DNA of 64,000 nt from Microbacterium mangrovi (GTDB lineage: Bacteria > Actinomycetota > Actinomycetes > Actinomycetales > Microbacteriaceae), in the NCBI RefSeq assembly GCF_000802305.1, contig NZ_JTDK01000006.1, forward strand, positions 1 through 64,000, given 5' to 3'. The notes below the pieces were generated by a model. The model ran no database searches. It had not been told where the DNA came from and was given only the letters and a program-made list of their open reading frames with translations. Positions within the stretch are counted from its first letter, which is position 1, and every line of letters begins with the position of its first letter. This document shows, piece by piece, positions 16,427 to 25,416 of the stretch. The position numbers and the translations under genes were made by a program.

Positions 16427-17436
16427 TGCCCGAAGGGCACTCCGTCCACCGCATCGCCCGTCAGTTCGAGCGCAACTTCGTCGGTCGCCCGGTGACCGCA
16501 TCGAGCCCGCAGGGGCGCTTCGCCGAGGGTGCCGCGGTGCTCTCCGGGCGGGAGATGACAGCCGTGCGAGCGGTCGGCAAGCAGATGTTCGCCGAGTTCG
16601 ACGAACAGCTGTGGCTGCGCGTGCACCTCGGGCTGTACGGCGCGTGGGACTTCGCGGGCGAGATCCTGGTCGACCCGACGATCGCGTCGGCGAACGGGCG
16701 GATGGGCCAGACGAACCAGCGCGGGACGGATCTCGAGGAGGCCCTCGGCGGCGCGGTCTTCGACGCGGCCGGCGAGAACTCGCTCACGTCGATCGGCGCG
16801 CCGCGCAAGACGCGGGTGCACGTGCGCATGTCCGAGCAGACCACCGGGCTGGCGGACGAAGACGGGGAGTGGCCGCCGCCGGTCGTGGGCCAGGTCCGGC
16901 TGCGCCTGCTGACCGACGCCACGTGCGCGGACCTCCGCGGGCCGACCGCGTGCGTCATCCAGACGCCGGACGAGATGCTGCAGACCGTCGCGAAGCTCGG
17001 GCCGGACCCGCTCGTCGACGACCCGGAGGTCGGGGAGCGGCGCTTCCTGGCCGCCGTCGCGCGCCGCAACGTCGCCATCGGCCAGCTGCTGATGGACCAG
17101 GCGATCGTCAGCGGCATCGGCAACGTCTACCGCGCCGAGATGCTGTTCCGCGCCCGGCAGAACCCGCACACGCCCGGGCGGGACGTCCGCCCCGAGGTGG
17201 TGCGTGCGATCTGGCGGGACTGGGTGCGCCTGCTGCGCATCGGCGTCGAGACCGGGCAGATGATGACGATGGACGACCTGTCACCCGAGGACTGGCGGCG
17301 GGCGATGGCCAGCCGCGACGACCGGCACTGGGTCTACCACCGCGCCGGGCTGCCCTGCCGGGTGTGCGGCACGGCGATCGTGGTCGAGGAGATGCAGGCC
17401 CGCAAGCTCTACTGGTGTCCGCGCTGCCAGGCGTGA
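16426..17436 (+). CDS. nei: Fpg/Nei-family DNA glycosylase (endonuclease VIII-like)
   Basis: A 336-residue base-excision repair glycosylase/AP lyase. It begins MPEGHSVHRIA: the catalytic Pro2 and Glu3 with GH mark the Nei branch rather than Fpg (PELPEV). A helix-two-turn-helix (about 205-255, with QAIVSGIGNVYRAEML) and a C-terminal zinc finger of the form C-x2-C-x16-C-x2-C (CRVCG ... CPRC) are intact. It is longer than E. coli Nei (263) owing to inserts around 95-165, as in mycobacterial Nei2. It excises oxidised pyrimidines. Coupled to rpiB. Confidence 0.92.
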   Translation: MPEGHSVHRIARQFERNFVGRPVTASSPQGRFAEGAAVLSGREMTAVRAVGKQMFAEFDEQLWLRVHLGLYGAWDFAGEILVDPTIASANGRMGQTNQRGTDLEEALGGAVFDAAGENSLTSIGAPRKTRVHVRMSEQTTGLADEDGEWPPPVVGQVRLRLLTDATCADLRGPTACVIQTPDEMLQTVAKLGPDPLVDDPEVGERRFLAAVARRNVAIGQLLMDQAIVSGIGNVYRAEMLFRARQNPHTPGRDVRPEVVRAIWRDWVRLLRIGVETGQMMTMDDLSPEDWRRAMASRDDRHWVYHRAGLPCRVCGTAIVVEEMQARKLYWCPRCQA

Positions 17437-17439
17437 CCC

Positions 17440-17445
17440 TAGCCT
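17440..17445 (+). promoter_or_regulatory. -10 element of paiB-like gene (TAGCCT)
   Basis: TAGCCT is 6 bases upstream of the ATG at 17452, spacing that implies a leaderless transcript starting within the short gap after nei. Confidence 0.5.
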
Positions 17446-17451
17446 GGAGCC

Positions 17452-18084
17452 ATGCGGTACAACCCCAAGTTCGCCCTCGACGACCTCGCCGAGATGCGCC
17501 GGATCGTCGAAGAGAACCCGTTCGCGACGATGATCAGCGACACGCCTGACGGCCTGGTGGCATCCCACTACGCGATGATGCTCGACCCGGAGCGCGACGA
17601 TCTGACGATCATCGCGCACGTCGGGCGGCCCGACGAGCAGCTGCACGGACTGGGGCAGCGCGAGCTGCTCGTGGTCTTCGCCGGGCCGCACGGCTACATC
17701 TCGCCGGGCTGGTACGGCGACGGCACGCAGGTGCCCACGTGGAACTTCACCGCCGTGCATCTGGCGGGGGTGCCGGAGATCCTGAGCGCCGAGGAGAACC
17801 TGCGTGCGCTCGACGGCCTCGTGCACCACTTCGAGCGGCACCGGCCCGAGCCGAGGCTGCTGTGGAGCCCGCCGAACGATCCGGTCGCGATCGAGCGGCT
17901 CGAGAAGGGGACCGTGGGATTCCGCCTCACGCCGGCGCGTGTCAGCGCGAAACGAAAGCTGAGTCAGAACAAGCCGCCGGAGGTGGTGGAGACGATCATC
18001 GCGGAGCTCGCCGGCGACGGGCCGTTCGCCCACCCCCAGTTGGCGGCCGAGATGCGCCGGGTGCATCCGGCGGCAGGGGAGTAG
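17452..18084 (+). CDS. paiB: PaiB-like FMN-binding split-barrel protein
   Basis: A 210-residue member of the PaiB family, named after the Bacillus negative regulator of sporulation and protease genes. It starts MRYNPKFALDD and has the FMN-barrel segments NPFATMIS, LVASHYAMML and the helix-containing block WYGDGTQVPTWNF, and ends with the family motif RVSAKRKLSQNK. In Gram-positives without PAI-type regulation these proteins are probably FMN- or heme-binding oxidoreductases; the role as a DNA-binding regulator is not shown by the sequence. It is followed after 3 bases by the amidohydrolase. Confidence 0.88.
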   Translation: MRYNPKFALDDLAEMRRIVEENPFATMISDTPDGLVASHYAMMLDPERDDLTIIAHVGRPDEQLHGLGQRELLVVFAGPHGYISPGWYGDGTQVPTWNFTAVHLAGVPEILSAEENLRALDGLVHHFERHRPEPRLLWSPPNDPVAIERLEKGTVGFRLTPARVSAKRKLSQNKPPEVVETIIAELAGDGPFAHPQLAAEMRRVHPAAGE

Positions 18085-18087
18085 CAG

Positions 18088-19602
18088 ATGGCATCCGTTC
18101 CCGAAGTGGTCGCCCACGTCGACGTCATCGCCGGCGTGCGCCTGGCGTCCCGCGACCGGTACGACCCGTTCGGCGACCAGCCCGTCGACGTGCATCTCGC
18201 GGACGGGCGCATCGCCGACATCGGCCCGGCCGGTGCGCTTCCTCGCCGCGGCGTCGTGCTGGACGCGGACGGATGCCACCTCGCCGCCGGGCTGTGGGAC
18301 CACCACGTGCACACCGTGCAGTGGGCCCTGAACGCGCAGCGCACGTCGCTCGAGTCGGCGGGGTCCGCGGCGGAGGCGGTGGCCGTCATCCGCGACGTGG
18401 CCCCGCTCGCCGACGGGCGCCGGATCGGAACGGGCTACCGTGATGCTCTCTGGGAGGATGCGGCGTCGCTCGAGGCGCTGGATGCCGCGACCGGGGACGT
18501 TCCCACCTACCTGGTAAACGCCGACGCGCACAGCATGTGGCTCAACTCCGCCGCGCTCGCGCGGGAGGGATTCGCGCCGCCCGCTGACGGGCTGCTCCGC
18601 GAGAACGACGCATTCGAGGTGTCGCGACGGCTCAACGAGGTCGAGACGGCGACGGCCGATGCGATGGTGCGGGATGCCGCGGCCGCCGCGACGGCGCGCG
18701 GCATCGTCGGTGTCGTCGATCTCGACATGGGGTGGAACGACGAGGCGTGGCGGCGGCGTCTGGCCGACGGGTTCGACCTGTGGCGGGTGGAGTTCGCCGT
18801 CTACCCTCACCACCTGGACCGTGCGCTGGCCGAGGGCCTCGTGAGCGGGGACCCGCTGCGGGATGCGGCATCCGACCTCGTCCGCGTCGGACCCCTCAAA
18901 GTCATCGCCGACGGGTCGCTCGGCACGCGCACGGCCGCGTGCACGCACCCGTACGCGGACGACCCGCGCAACTTCGGCACGCTGAACCTCACGCCCGACG
19001 AACTGCGCGAGCTCATGACCGCCGCGGCCGGCGGGGGGCTTGCATGCGCCATCCACGCGATCGGCGACCGGGCGAACACCGAGGCGCTCGATGCGTTCGC
19101 CGCGACCGGCGCGTGGGGCACGATCGAGCACGCCCAGCTGATCGCGGCCTCCGACCTGCGCCGGTTCGCCCGGCTCGGCGTCGGGGCGAGCGTCCAGCCC
19201 GTGCACATGCTCGACGACCGGGACATGACCGACTCGCTGTGGGCACGTCAGACTTCGCGCGCGTATCCGCTGCGTGCCCTGCAGGATGCCGGAGCCACCC
19301 TGCTCTTCGGCTCGGACGCCCCGGTGGCTCCCCTCGACCCGTGGGCCGCGATCGCCGCGGCGGTGTGGCGCACCCGCGACGGGCGAGACCCCTGGGAGCC
19401 GGATCAGGCCCTCGACGCCGGGACGGCGTTGGCGGCATCCACCCGCGGCGGCAGCGCGGACGATGCAGCCACGATCATGCCGGGCGAGGTCTCCGACCTG
19501 ATCGTGTGCGAGGCCGACCCGATGTCGGCGTCCGCGGATGAACTTCGCGCCATGCGCGTCGCGGCGACGATGATCGGCGGACGCCTCACGCACCTCGCCT
19601 GA
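18088..19602 (+). CDS. YtcJ-like metal-dependent amidohydrolase
   Basis: A 504-residue protein of the amidohydrolase superfamily (Amidohydro_3). The metal-binding H-x-H is H73-V-H75 in DHHVHT; later ligands are in IHAIGDRAN, IEHAQL and the Asp of FGSDAPVAPLDPW (near residue 410). A C-terminal beta strand region completes the composite sandwich. It hydrolyses an unknown amide or cyclic amide substrate in the cytoplasm. GGGGAG lies 8 bases before the ATG. It is the last gene of the run and ends at a bidirectional terminator shared with the S8 protease. Confidence 0.85.
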   Translation: MASVPEVVAHVDVIAGVRLASRDRYDPFGDQPVDVHLADGRIADIGPAGALPRRGVVLDADGCHLAAGLWDHHVHTVQWALNAQRTSLESAGSAAEAVAVIRDVAPLADGRRIGTGYRDALWEDAASLEALDAATGDVPTYLVNADAHSMWLNSAALAREGFAPPADGLLRENDAFEVSRRLNEVETATADAMVRDAAAAATARGIVGVVDLDMGWNDEAWRRRLADGFDLWRVEFAVYPHHLDRALAEGLVSGDPLRDAASDLVRVGPLKVIADGSLGTRTAACTHPYADDPRNFGTLNLTPDELRELMTAAAGGGLACAIHAIGDRANTEALDAFAATGAWGTIEHAQLIAASDLRRFARLGVGASVQPVHMLDDRDMTDSLWARQTSRAYPLRALQDAGATLLFGSDAPVAPLDPWAAIAAAVWRTRDGRDPWEPDQALDAGTALAASTRGGSADDAATIMPGEVSDLIVCEADPMSASADELRAMRVAATMIGGRLTHLA

Positions 19603-19619
19603 TCCGCCGAGCACACGCG

Positions 19620-19652
19620 GAAGGCCGCGGGGAGGTTGTCCCCGCGGCCTTC
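19620..19652. terminator. bidirectional hairpin terminator
   Basis: A perfect 14-bp GC-rich stem (19620-19633 with 19639-19652) and a 5-nt loop sit between the convergent amidohydrolase and S8 protease genes. No U tract follows, as is usual in actinobacteria. Confidence 0.85.
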
Positions 19653-19680
19653 GCGTTCTGCCGGCCTCCGCCGAGCGGAC

Positions 19681-22600
19681 TCAGCCGTTGGCGGCGTCCT
19701 TGACGGTCCAGTGCGTGGCGTTCTGCTTCCACTGGGCGTCGGATGCCGTCTTCTTGCCCGGCTTCACCGGTGCCGTCTTGGTCGACGTCACCGACAGCAC
19801 CTCGGCACGCTGGCCCGGGGCGCCCTGCAGGTGAAGGACGAGGGCCTGGGTGCTCTTGGTGGCGTCCGATCCGAGGGTGTAGGGGATCGTGACGCCGCCC
19901 TTGTCGAGGTACAGCGGGCTGCCGACGACGAGAGCCGGGTCGGCGACGTCGTAGGCGATCGGCTTCGACGTGTCGATCGCTTCGCCGGTGTAGCCCGAGA
20001 TCGTGGCGACCTGGTAGGTCACGGGGACCGAGGTCGCCGTCGACGGAATCTTCAGCGCCTCTGTGCTCACCGGGATCACCAGCGCGTCGCTGTCGAACAC
20101 ATTCGTGTCGACGTCGCCGAAGTTGAAGTTGGTGGGCTGGGCGTCGACCGTCTTGCCGGTGTTGAGGTCCACGAGGAAGGCGAGCGGAACGTCCGTGTCA
20201 GGGTAGTTCTGCACGTACACCTCGAAGTCGGGCTTGCCGTCTCCCGTGGTGTCGATGTCGACCACCGGGATGACGGTGTTGCCGTACGCAGCCCACTGGC
20301 CCCACGTGTTGATGCCGAAGTACAGGAACCCGGCCGAGCTGCCCGCGCCGACGTAGCGCAGGTCGCCGGAGGAATCCGATCCCATCGCGAGGCAGCCCGT
20401 GGTCTGGCCTGCGGAGCACGCCTTCATCTTGCCGCTGGTGTCACCCAGCTGCAGCACGGAGGCGAGCGACGTGAACGCGGTCGAACCCGTGCCCAGCGCG
20501 AAGCCGGACCCGCTCAGCTGCAGCGACGTCGTCGCGGAGTCGCCCTTGCCCGTCGTCACGGCCTTCGTGCTCGTGGCCGAGATCGGCTTCACCGCGCCGT
20601 AGACCGGAACGCGCAGGGCGGTCTGGCCGGGCGAGGACACCAGCACGCGACCGGAGGAGTCCGACACGTACTGACGGGGAAGGCCGATGCCGGAGTCGGC
20701 ATCCATCGTCGGGTCGAGCGTCTTGCGGAGCTTCGTCGGGTCGACGTTCAGCGTCACCCGGACCGTGGAGGACTTGCCGGCGGCGACGGTCACCGCGGAC
20801 GGCGAGACCGTGTAGGTCACGCCGGGCTGAGCGGTGATCGCGTCGTACTTCAGCGAGACGGTGCGAGCGGCCGTGCCGGTGTTCTGCACGACGAGGGTGC
20901 GGCTTTCGCTGTACGACTTCTGCGTGATCGGCACGGCGACAACGCCGAACGAGGCCGAGACGGCACCCGCGACGTCCTTGCTGTAGACCAGCAGGTCGTT
21001 GGAGACCGCGGAGGCGGCATCCACGCGTCCGGCGCCGACTCGGGCCGGTCCGTAGATCGGGCCGGTCTTTCCGTCGCCCGCGTAGATGTCGTGGCCGGCG
21101 GTGTTCATCAGGTCGGCCTTGAGCTGCTCGGTGGTCCACGACGGGTGCGCGAGCTTCACGAGCGCCGCGATGCCCGCCACGTTCGGCGTCGCCATCGAGG
21201 TGCCCGAGATCACCAGCGGCTTGTTGCCGGTGCCGAGACCCGCTGAGGCGATGGTGTCACCCGGAGCGGCGATGTCGGGCTTGACGACACCGATGGAGCC
21301 GTGGGTGCCGCGCGACGAGAACGAGCTGACGGTGTCGGTGAGGCCCGGCAGGAACGTCGACTGCGTCGTGGCGAGGTCGCCGTCGAACGTGACGTTCAGC
21401 GTGCCGGCCTCCATCGCCGGACGCAGCTTGGCGGTGCCGTCGGCGGTCAGCTGGGCGACGGGGATGACCGTCGAGCCGGTGATCCCTGCGTTGAAGTTGT
21501 CGAGCGTCGAGGTGAAGATCGCGCCGATCGCGCCGGCCTTCGCGACGTTCCCGGAACGTCCGACCGAGCCGCACTTGCGGGTCGCATCGTTGTCGTCCCA
21601 CACCAGCCACGCGACCTTGCCCTTGACGGCGGCGGCATCGGCCGCGCTGAGGGGCGCGCATCCGTCGGCGTTGTCGGCCGAGAGCGCCACGACGTCCCCG
21701 GTCACGGGAGCGGCGGTCATCCACGGGAACGCGACCGAGAACTGGACGGGCACATTCCCGGCGTCTGCCGCCGGGGCGTTGACCCTCAGACCGTCACGGA
21801 GCACGTACGAGTCCACCGAGGAGGCGACCGCGACCGAACGCGTCGCGTTGCCCGGGGACCCACCGGCGTCGGTGATGTCGCCCGCGTTGCCCATCGCGAT
21901 GACCGGCAGCACGCCGTGCTTCGCGAGGTTGTCGACGACCGCGTTCTCCGGGTCGTCGGCGGGCGCGAAGTCGGAACCGAGCGACAGGTTCACGATGTCG
22001 AGGTGGTCGGAGAAGTCGCCGTCGCCGTTCGGGTCGAGCGCCCAGTCGAGGGCCGGGATGACCACGTCGGTCGACCCCGTGCAGCCGAACACCTTGAGCG
22101 AGTAGAGGGATGCCGCCGGAGCCATGCCGGGGCCGACCTTCATCGAATACAGGTCATCGCCGGAGAGCTTGCCGTAGTCGCCGGTGAAGGTCTTGCCGTC
22201 GGCGCCGACTCCGTAACCGGCGACGGTTCCGGCCACGTGCGTGCCGTGCTCGCCGCAGCCGAGCGGGTCGAGGTCGGGGTGCGGCGTCGGCTGGTAGTCG
22301 GCGGCCTTCGGGTCGGCGTTGTAGTCATCGCCGACGAAGTCGTAGCCGCCCACGACCTTGGCCGCGGCGAGCGGGGTCATCGTGTCGCGCCAGTTCGGGT
22401 TCGCGCTGTTCGCGTGCGCGGCATCCCACGCGGCGACCGTGCCCACCCCGCCGAAGTCGGCGTGGGTGTAGTCGATGCCGGTGTCGATGACGCCGACGGT
22501 GACGCCCTTGCCGAGATTGCTGGCCTGCCAGTCAGCCACGGCGTTGGTCAGCTGGGCGGTGCTGGCGTTCTCGAGGGTCTTGGGGATGACCGGGGAGATC

Positions 22601-23055
22601 TTCACGACGTCGCTACGCGTCGCCAGGTCGTCGATCGCGGCCTGGTCGAGCTGCGCGGCGAAGCCGGGGATGGCGTTGGTGACCGTGTAGAGCTGCTTCG
22701 CCTTGGAGTCGGTGCTCTTGGCATCGGCGAAGGCGGATGCCGCGTCGCTCTTGATCTGGGCCTTGCGGGCCTTCGCCGCAGCCTTGCCGGTGGCCTTGGT
22801 CGATGCGGCGGCCGCGGTGTCGGCGGCGCCGGCACCGGAGAGCTGCACGAACACCGTGTGTCGTCCGGCTCCCTTGAGCTGGAGCGAGTCGGCGATCTTC
22901 AGCTTTGCGGCAGCCGTTCCGGGCGTGACGTGCGGTGCCGCCCCCGGATCGTCTGCGGCCCAGCCCGGTCCCGCGATGCCGAGCGTCGTGACGACGGCTG
23001 CGGCGGCGATGCACGCCGTCCATGTCCGTCCTCGACGCATGGATCGTCCATCCAT
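19681..23055 (-). CDS. secreted S8 subtilisin-like serine protease
   Basis: A 1124-residue exported protease. A signal peptide (about 1-33) is followed by an inhibitor I9-like propeptide (to about 170) and the S8 domain with catalytic Asp191 (VIDTGID), His273 (HGTHVAG), oxyanion Asn390 (MGNAGD) and Ser620 (SGTSMATP). A PA-like domain (about 445-565) is inserted between Asn390 and Ser620. Two calcium-loop-like sequences occur: DPNGDGDFSDH (341-351) and DIDTTGDGKPD (about 935). The C-terminal 450 residues look like beta-sandwich modules. No LPxTG or membrane anchor is seen, so it is probably released. The ATG at 23055 has GGAG 6 bases upstream. It probably degrades extracellular protein. Confidence 0.93.
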   Translation of the reverse strand: MDGRSMRRGRTWTACIAAAAVVTTLGIAGPGWAADDPGAAPHVTPGTAAAKLKIADSLQLKGAGRHTVFVQLSGAGAADTAAAASTKATGKAAAKARKAQIKSDAASAFADAKSTDSKAKQLYTVTNAIPGFAAQLDQAAIDDLATRSDVVKISPVIPKTLENASTAQLTNAVADWQASNLGKGVTVGVIDTGIDYTHADFGGVGTVAAWDAAHANSANPNWRDTMTPLAAAKVVGGYDFVGDDYNADPKAADYQPTPHPDLDPLGCGEHGTHVAGTVAGYGVGADGKTFTGDYGKLSGDDLYSMKVGPGMAPAASLYSLKVFGCTGSTDVVIPALDWALDPNGDGDFSDHLDIVNLSLGSDFAPADDPENAVVDNLAKHGVLPVIAMGNAGDITDAGGSPGNATRSVAVASSVDSYVLRDGLRVNAPAADAGNVPVQFSVAFPWMTAAPVTGDVVALSADNADGCAPLSAADAAAVKGKVAWLVWDDNDATRKCGSVGRSGNVAKAGAIGAIFTSTLDNFNAGITGSTVIPVAQLTADGTAKLRPAMEAGTLNVTFDGDLATTQSTFLPGLTDTVSSFSSRGTHGSIGVVKPDIAAPGDTIASAGLGTGNKPLVISGTSMATPNVAGIAALVKLAHPSWTTEQLKADLMNTAGHDIYAGDGKTGPIYGPARVGAGRVDAASAVSNDLLVYSKDVAGAVSASFGVVAVPITQKSYSESRTLVVQNTGTAARTVSLKYDAITAQPGVTYTVSPSAVTVAAGKSSTVRVTLNVDPTKLRKTLDPTMDADSGIGLPRQYVSDSSGRVLVSSPGQTALRVPVYGAVKPISATSTKAVTTGKGDSATTSLQLSGSGFALGTGSTAFTSLASVLQLGDTSGKMKACSAGQTTGCLAMGSDSSGDLRYVGAGSSAGFLYFGINTWGQWAAYGNTVIPVVDIDTTGDGKPDFEVYVQNYPDTDVPLAFLVDLNTGKTVDAQPTNFNFGDVDTNVFDSDALVIPVSTEALKIPSTATSVPVTYQVATISGYTGEAIDTSKPIAYDVADPALVVGSPLYLDKGGVTIPYTLGSDATKSTQALVLHLQGAPGQRAEVLSVTSTKTAPVKPGKKTASDAQWKQNATHWTVKDAANG

Positions 23056-23265
23056 CGGTTTCTCCTACCTGGTTTGGTGAAGGTGCTGCGCGCGTCTCCT
23101 CGTCGAGACGAACGCGAACCCGCGCCCTCCTGGCACGGATTCTGGAAAATTGCTGAGGAGTGCCAAAGAGCCCCCCGCGAGCAACATGGGAGCCAACCTA
23201 GCGAACATCATGTGCGTGCGGGCGGCCGTTCCGGCCAGCGACCGGTACCGGACGGGTCGGCGGTC

Positions 23266-23271
23266 TACGCT
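23266..23271 (+). promoter_or_regulatory. -10 element of gamma-carbonic anhydrase gene (TACGCT)
   Basis: TACGCT is 6 bases before the ATG at 23278; leaderless mRNA is likely. The rest of the 222-bp gap (23056-23277) shows no other gene. Confidence 0.5.
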
Positions 23272-23277
23272 CGACCC

Positions 23278-23814
23278 ATGAGCATCGCCGATTCCGCCTC
23301 GATCCTGACCGTCCTCGGCAAGACGCCGGTGCTTCATGAGAATGTCTTCATCGCAGACGGCGCGCGTGTCGTCGGCGATGTCCGGCTGCTCGAGGGATCG
23401 AGCGTCTGGTACAACGCGGTGCTGCGTGCCGACGGCGACTCCATCACGATCGGGGTCGGCAGCAACCTGCAGGACAACGTCGCGGTCCATGTGGACCACG
23501 GGCATCCGGTCGTGCTCGGCGAGGACGTCTCGGTGGGGCACAACGCCGTCATCCACGGCTGCACGATCGGCGACGGGTCGCTGGTCGGGATGGGTGCGGT
23601 CGTGCTCAACGGCGCGCGGATCGGCAGGGGATGCCTCATCGCCGGGGGAGCGGTCGTGCTCGAAGGCACCGTCGTCCCGGACGGCTCGCTCGTCGCGGGC
23701 GTCCCGGCGAAGGTGCGCCGCGAGCTGACCGACGAGGAGAAGGCGGGGCTCGTGAAGAACGCCCGCGTCTACCGCCGGCACGTCGCGGAGCACGAAGAGG
23801 CGACGCCCGCGTGA
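23278..23814 (+). CDS. gamma-carbonic anhydrase family protein (left-handed beta helix)
   Basis: A 178-residue hexapeptide-repeat protein. Zinc-ligand candidates His71 (AVHVDHG), His88 (VGHNAVIHG) and His93 are all present in the pattern of gamma-class carbonic anhydrases (YrdA/CaiE type), followed by IAGGAVVLEG and the C-terminal helix. It may hydrate CO2, although many family members have no measured activity. Its stop overlaps the GTG of the following alpha/beta hydrolase (GTGA), suggesting co-translation. Confidence 0.88.
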   Translation: MSIADSASILTVLGKTPVLHENVFIADGARVVGDVRLLEGSSVWYNAVLRADGDSITIGVGSNLQDNVAVHVDHGHPVVLGEDVSVGHNAVIHGCTIGDGSLVGMGAVVLNGARIGRGCLIAGGAVVLEGTVVPDGSLVAGVPAKVRRELTDEEKAGLVKNARVYRRHVAEHEEATPA

Positions 23815-24761
23815 CCCGCCCGCGGCGTCGGGTGCGCGACTGGCTGAGCTGGGTGACGTTCGTCCTCGGGGCGGCGGGTCTGCTCGTGGTCGCGTGGGTG
23901 TGTCTGACGGAGTGGGGCGCGGTGGTGCACGGGCATCCCGCGTACGCGGTCTGGCTGGGGGTGACGGCGCTCGCCTCGCTGTGGACGGCGATCGTCGGCC
24001 TCCGCGGAAGGCCGGGCCGTCGGCGCACGACGGGCCGGATCATGCTCGTGGTCCTCGGCGCAGCCTGGCTCGGAGCGACCGCGTGGCTGCGGCCCTACAC
24101 CGCGGTCGAACCCGCCTTGACGGCGATGACGTCGGGCTCCACTGTGACGGTGAGCGAGACGGCCACCCGGATCGTGCTCACACCCCGCAAGAATTCCGAC
24201 CCGACCGGAGTCTTCTTCCAGCCCGGCGCGTTGGTGGACGCGCGGGCGTACGCGGCCGTGCTCCGCCCGCTCGCCGCGGACGGACACACCGTCGTGATCG
24301 CGAAGCAGCCGCTGGGCGTCGCGTTCCTCGCTGTCGGTGCGCTGGATGCCGCGCGGACCGACTTTCCGCACGTCGCCGGCTGGGTGGTGGCGGGGCACTC
24401 GCTGGGCGGCACGGTGGCGGCGATGGAGGCGGATGCCGACGACGACGCGCCCCAGCATCCCGCGGTCGGGCTGATGCTCTACGCCTCGTACCCCGCGGAC
24501 GACATGAGCGAGACGCTGAAGGTTCCGGTGCTGTCCATCTCCGGTTCGCACGACGGTCTGTCGACACCGGCGAAGATCGCCGCGTCGCGGGCGGATCTGC
24601 CGTCCGACGCGCTCTTCGTCGTTGTGCGCGGAGCCGTCCACGCCCAGTTCGGCTCCTACGGTCCGCAGACCGGCGACGGCACGCCCGCGATCAGCAACGC
24701 CGACGCGCGCAGGCAGATCAGCGACACGAGCGTGCAGTGGGTGGACTCGGTGCGCCGGTGA
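23811..24761 (+). CDS. membrane-anchored alpha/beta hydrolase
   Basis: A 316-residue protein. Three hydrophobic N-terminal stretches (about 12-33, 42-60, 72-90) likely anchor it, and the remainder is an alpha/beta-hydrolase domain with the nucleophile elbow GHSLGG (near residue 200), the acid in SGSHDGLSTP and a late His in AVHAQFGSYG. It matches the Abhydrolase_5 group of unknown specificity; the domain probably faces outward. The GTG start overlaps the previous stop by 4 bases. An RTRRVRDW-type basic n-terminus supports N-in topology. Confidence 0.8.
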   Translation: MTRPRRRVRDWLSWVTFVLGAAGLLVVAWVCLTEWGAVVHGHPAYAVWLGVTALASLWTAIVGLRGRPGRRRTTGRIMLVVLGAAWLGATAWLRPYTAVEPALTAMTSGSTVTVSETATRIVLTPRKNSDPTGVFFQPGALVDARAYAAVLRPLAADGHTVVIAKQPLGVAFLAVGALDAARTDFPHVAGWVVAGHSLGGTVAAMEADADDDAPQHPAVGLMLYASYPADDMSETLKVPVLSISGSHDGLSTPAKIAASRADLPSDALFVVVRGAVHAQFGSYGPQTGDGTPAISNADARRQISDTSVQWVDSVRR

Positions 24762-24792
24762 TGCAAGTCCACCTCGCTATACGGTTGTGCGC

Positions 24793-25332
24793 GTGAGATC
24801 GCAGAGACGTCGGCGTCGTTGGGCGGCCGCCGCGGGAATCACCGCTGGCGGACTGGTCGTCGTCTGTGCGGCTGTCATCGCAGGGCCGGCGATCCAGCAG
24901 TCGCTCGGCGGGGGACTGTCGTGCGCATGGCCAGCGCACATTCACGCGAGCGGCATCCGGCCCGGGCAGGAGGGAGCAGTCCGCTGCTACCTCAAAGCGC
25001 TCGCGAGCGGCGACGCCGAGGAGATGAAGTCCGTCATGCCTGACCCGTCATATGACGAAGGTGAAGGAAGGCTGACGGCTGCGGCATTCGTCTTGTCCGA
25101 AGACGCCCGTCACGGAACGGCCACCGTCTTCATCGTTCAGAACGGCTCCGATTCGGCGTATTTCGACGCGTGCATCCGCTTCGCCGACGGAAAGGCAGTC
25201 GACCACGGATTTTCGATCGCCGATCCGACCGACGGCACGAGCTGGCGGGTGTGGGACCCGAATCAGTCAGACAAGGTGATCTACTCCCCGGCATCCAACC
25301 CGGACGATCCCTGCATGGTCGACTTCCCGTAG
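24793..25332 (+). CDS. membrane-anchored hypothetical protein, 179 aa
   Basis: A basic N-terminus and one hydrophobic segment (about 10-32) are followed by an extracytoplasmic domain of about 145 residues containing three or four Cys (LSCAWPAHI, AVRCYLKAL, DACIRFA, DPCMVDF) that could form two disulfides. The start of the outer domain (CYLKALASGDAEEM) resembles the opening helix of NTF2/DUF4878-like domains. The start is uncertain: GTG at 24787 or 24793, both close to a TATACG box (24778-24783). Base composition is less GC-rich than in the neighbours. I do not recognise a function. Confidence 0.65.
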   Translation: MRSQRRRRRWAAAAGITAGGLVVVCAAVIAGPAIQQSLGGGLSCAWPAHIHASGIRPGQEGAVRCYLKALASGDAEEMKSVMPDPSYDEGEGRLTAAAFVLSEDARHGTATVFIVQNGSDSAYFDACIRFADGKAVDHGFSIADPTDGTSWRVWDPNQSDKVIYSPASNPDDPCMVDFP

Positions 25333-25370
25333 TCCTCGGCGCGCCTCAGGCGATCCACGAGTGACTGCCG

Positions 25371-25397
25371 TGGAGGGATGCCGGAAATCGAACCTCC
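25371..25397 (-). pseudogene. degenerate tRNA-Gly 3' end (possible attachment-site remnant)
   Basis: Over 27-28 bases this matches the 3' end of the intact tRNA-Gly at 26327-26354, including the complement of CCA (TGG), the discriminator and the T arm (AATCGAACC); I count two mismatches and one missing G before divergence. There is no 5' half of a tRNA here. Duplicated tRNA 3' ends are a typical scar of integrase-mediated insertion. No integrase gene is visible. Confidence 0.45.
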
Positions 25398-25404
25398 GCT
25401 GGCG

Positions 25405-25410
25405 TACGCT
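25405..25410 (+). promoter_or_regulatory. -10 element (TACGCT)
   Basis: TACGCT is 6 bases before the GTG at 25417, the same leaderless geometry as other genes here, and fixes the start of the interrupted gene. Confidence 0.5.
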
Positions 25411-25416
25411 CCGGAT

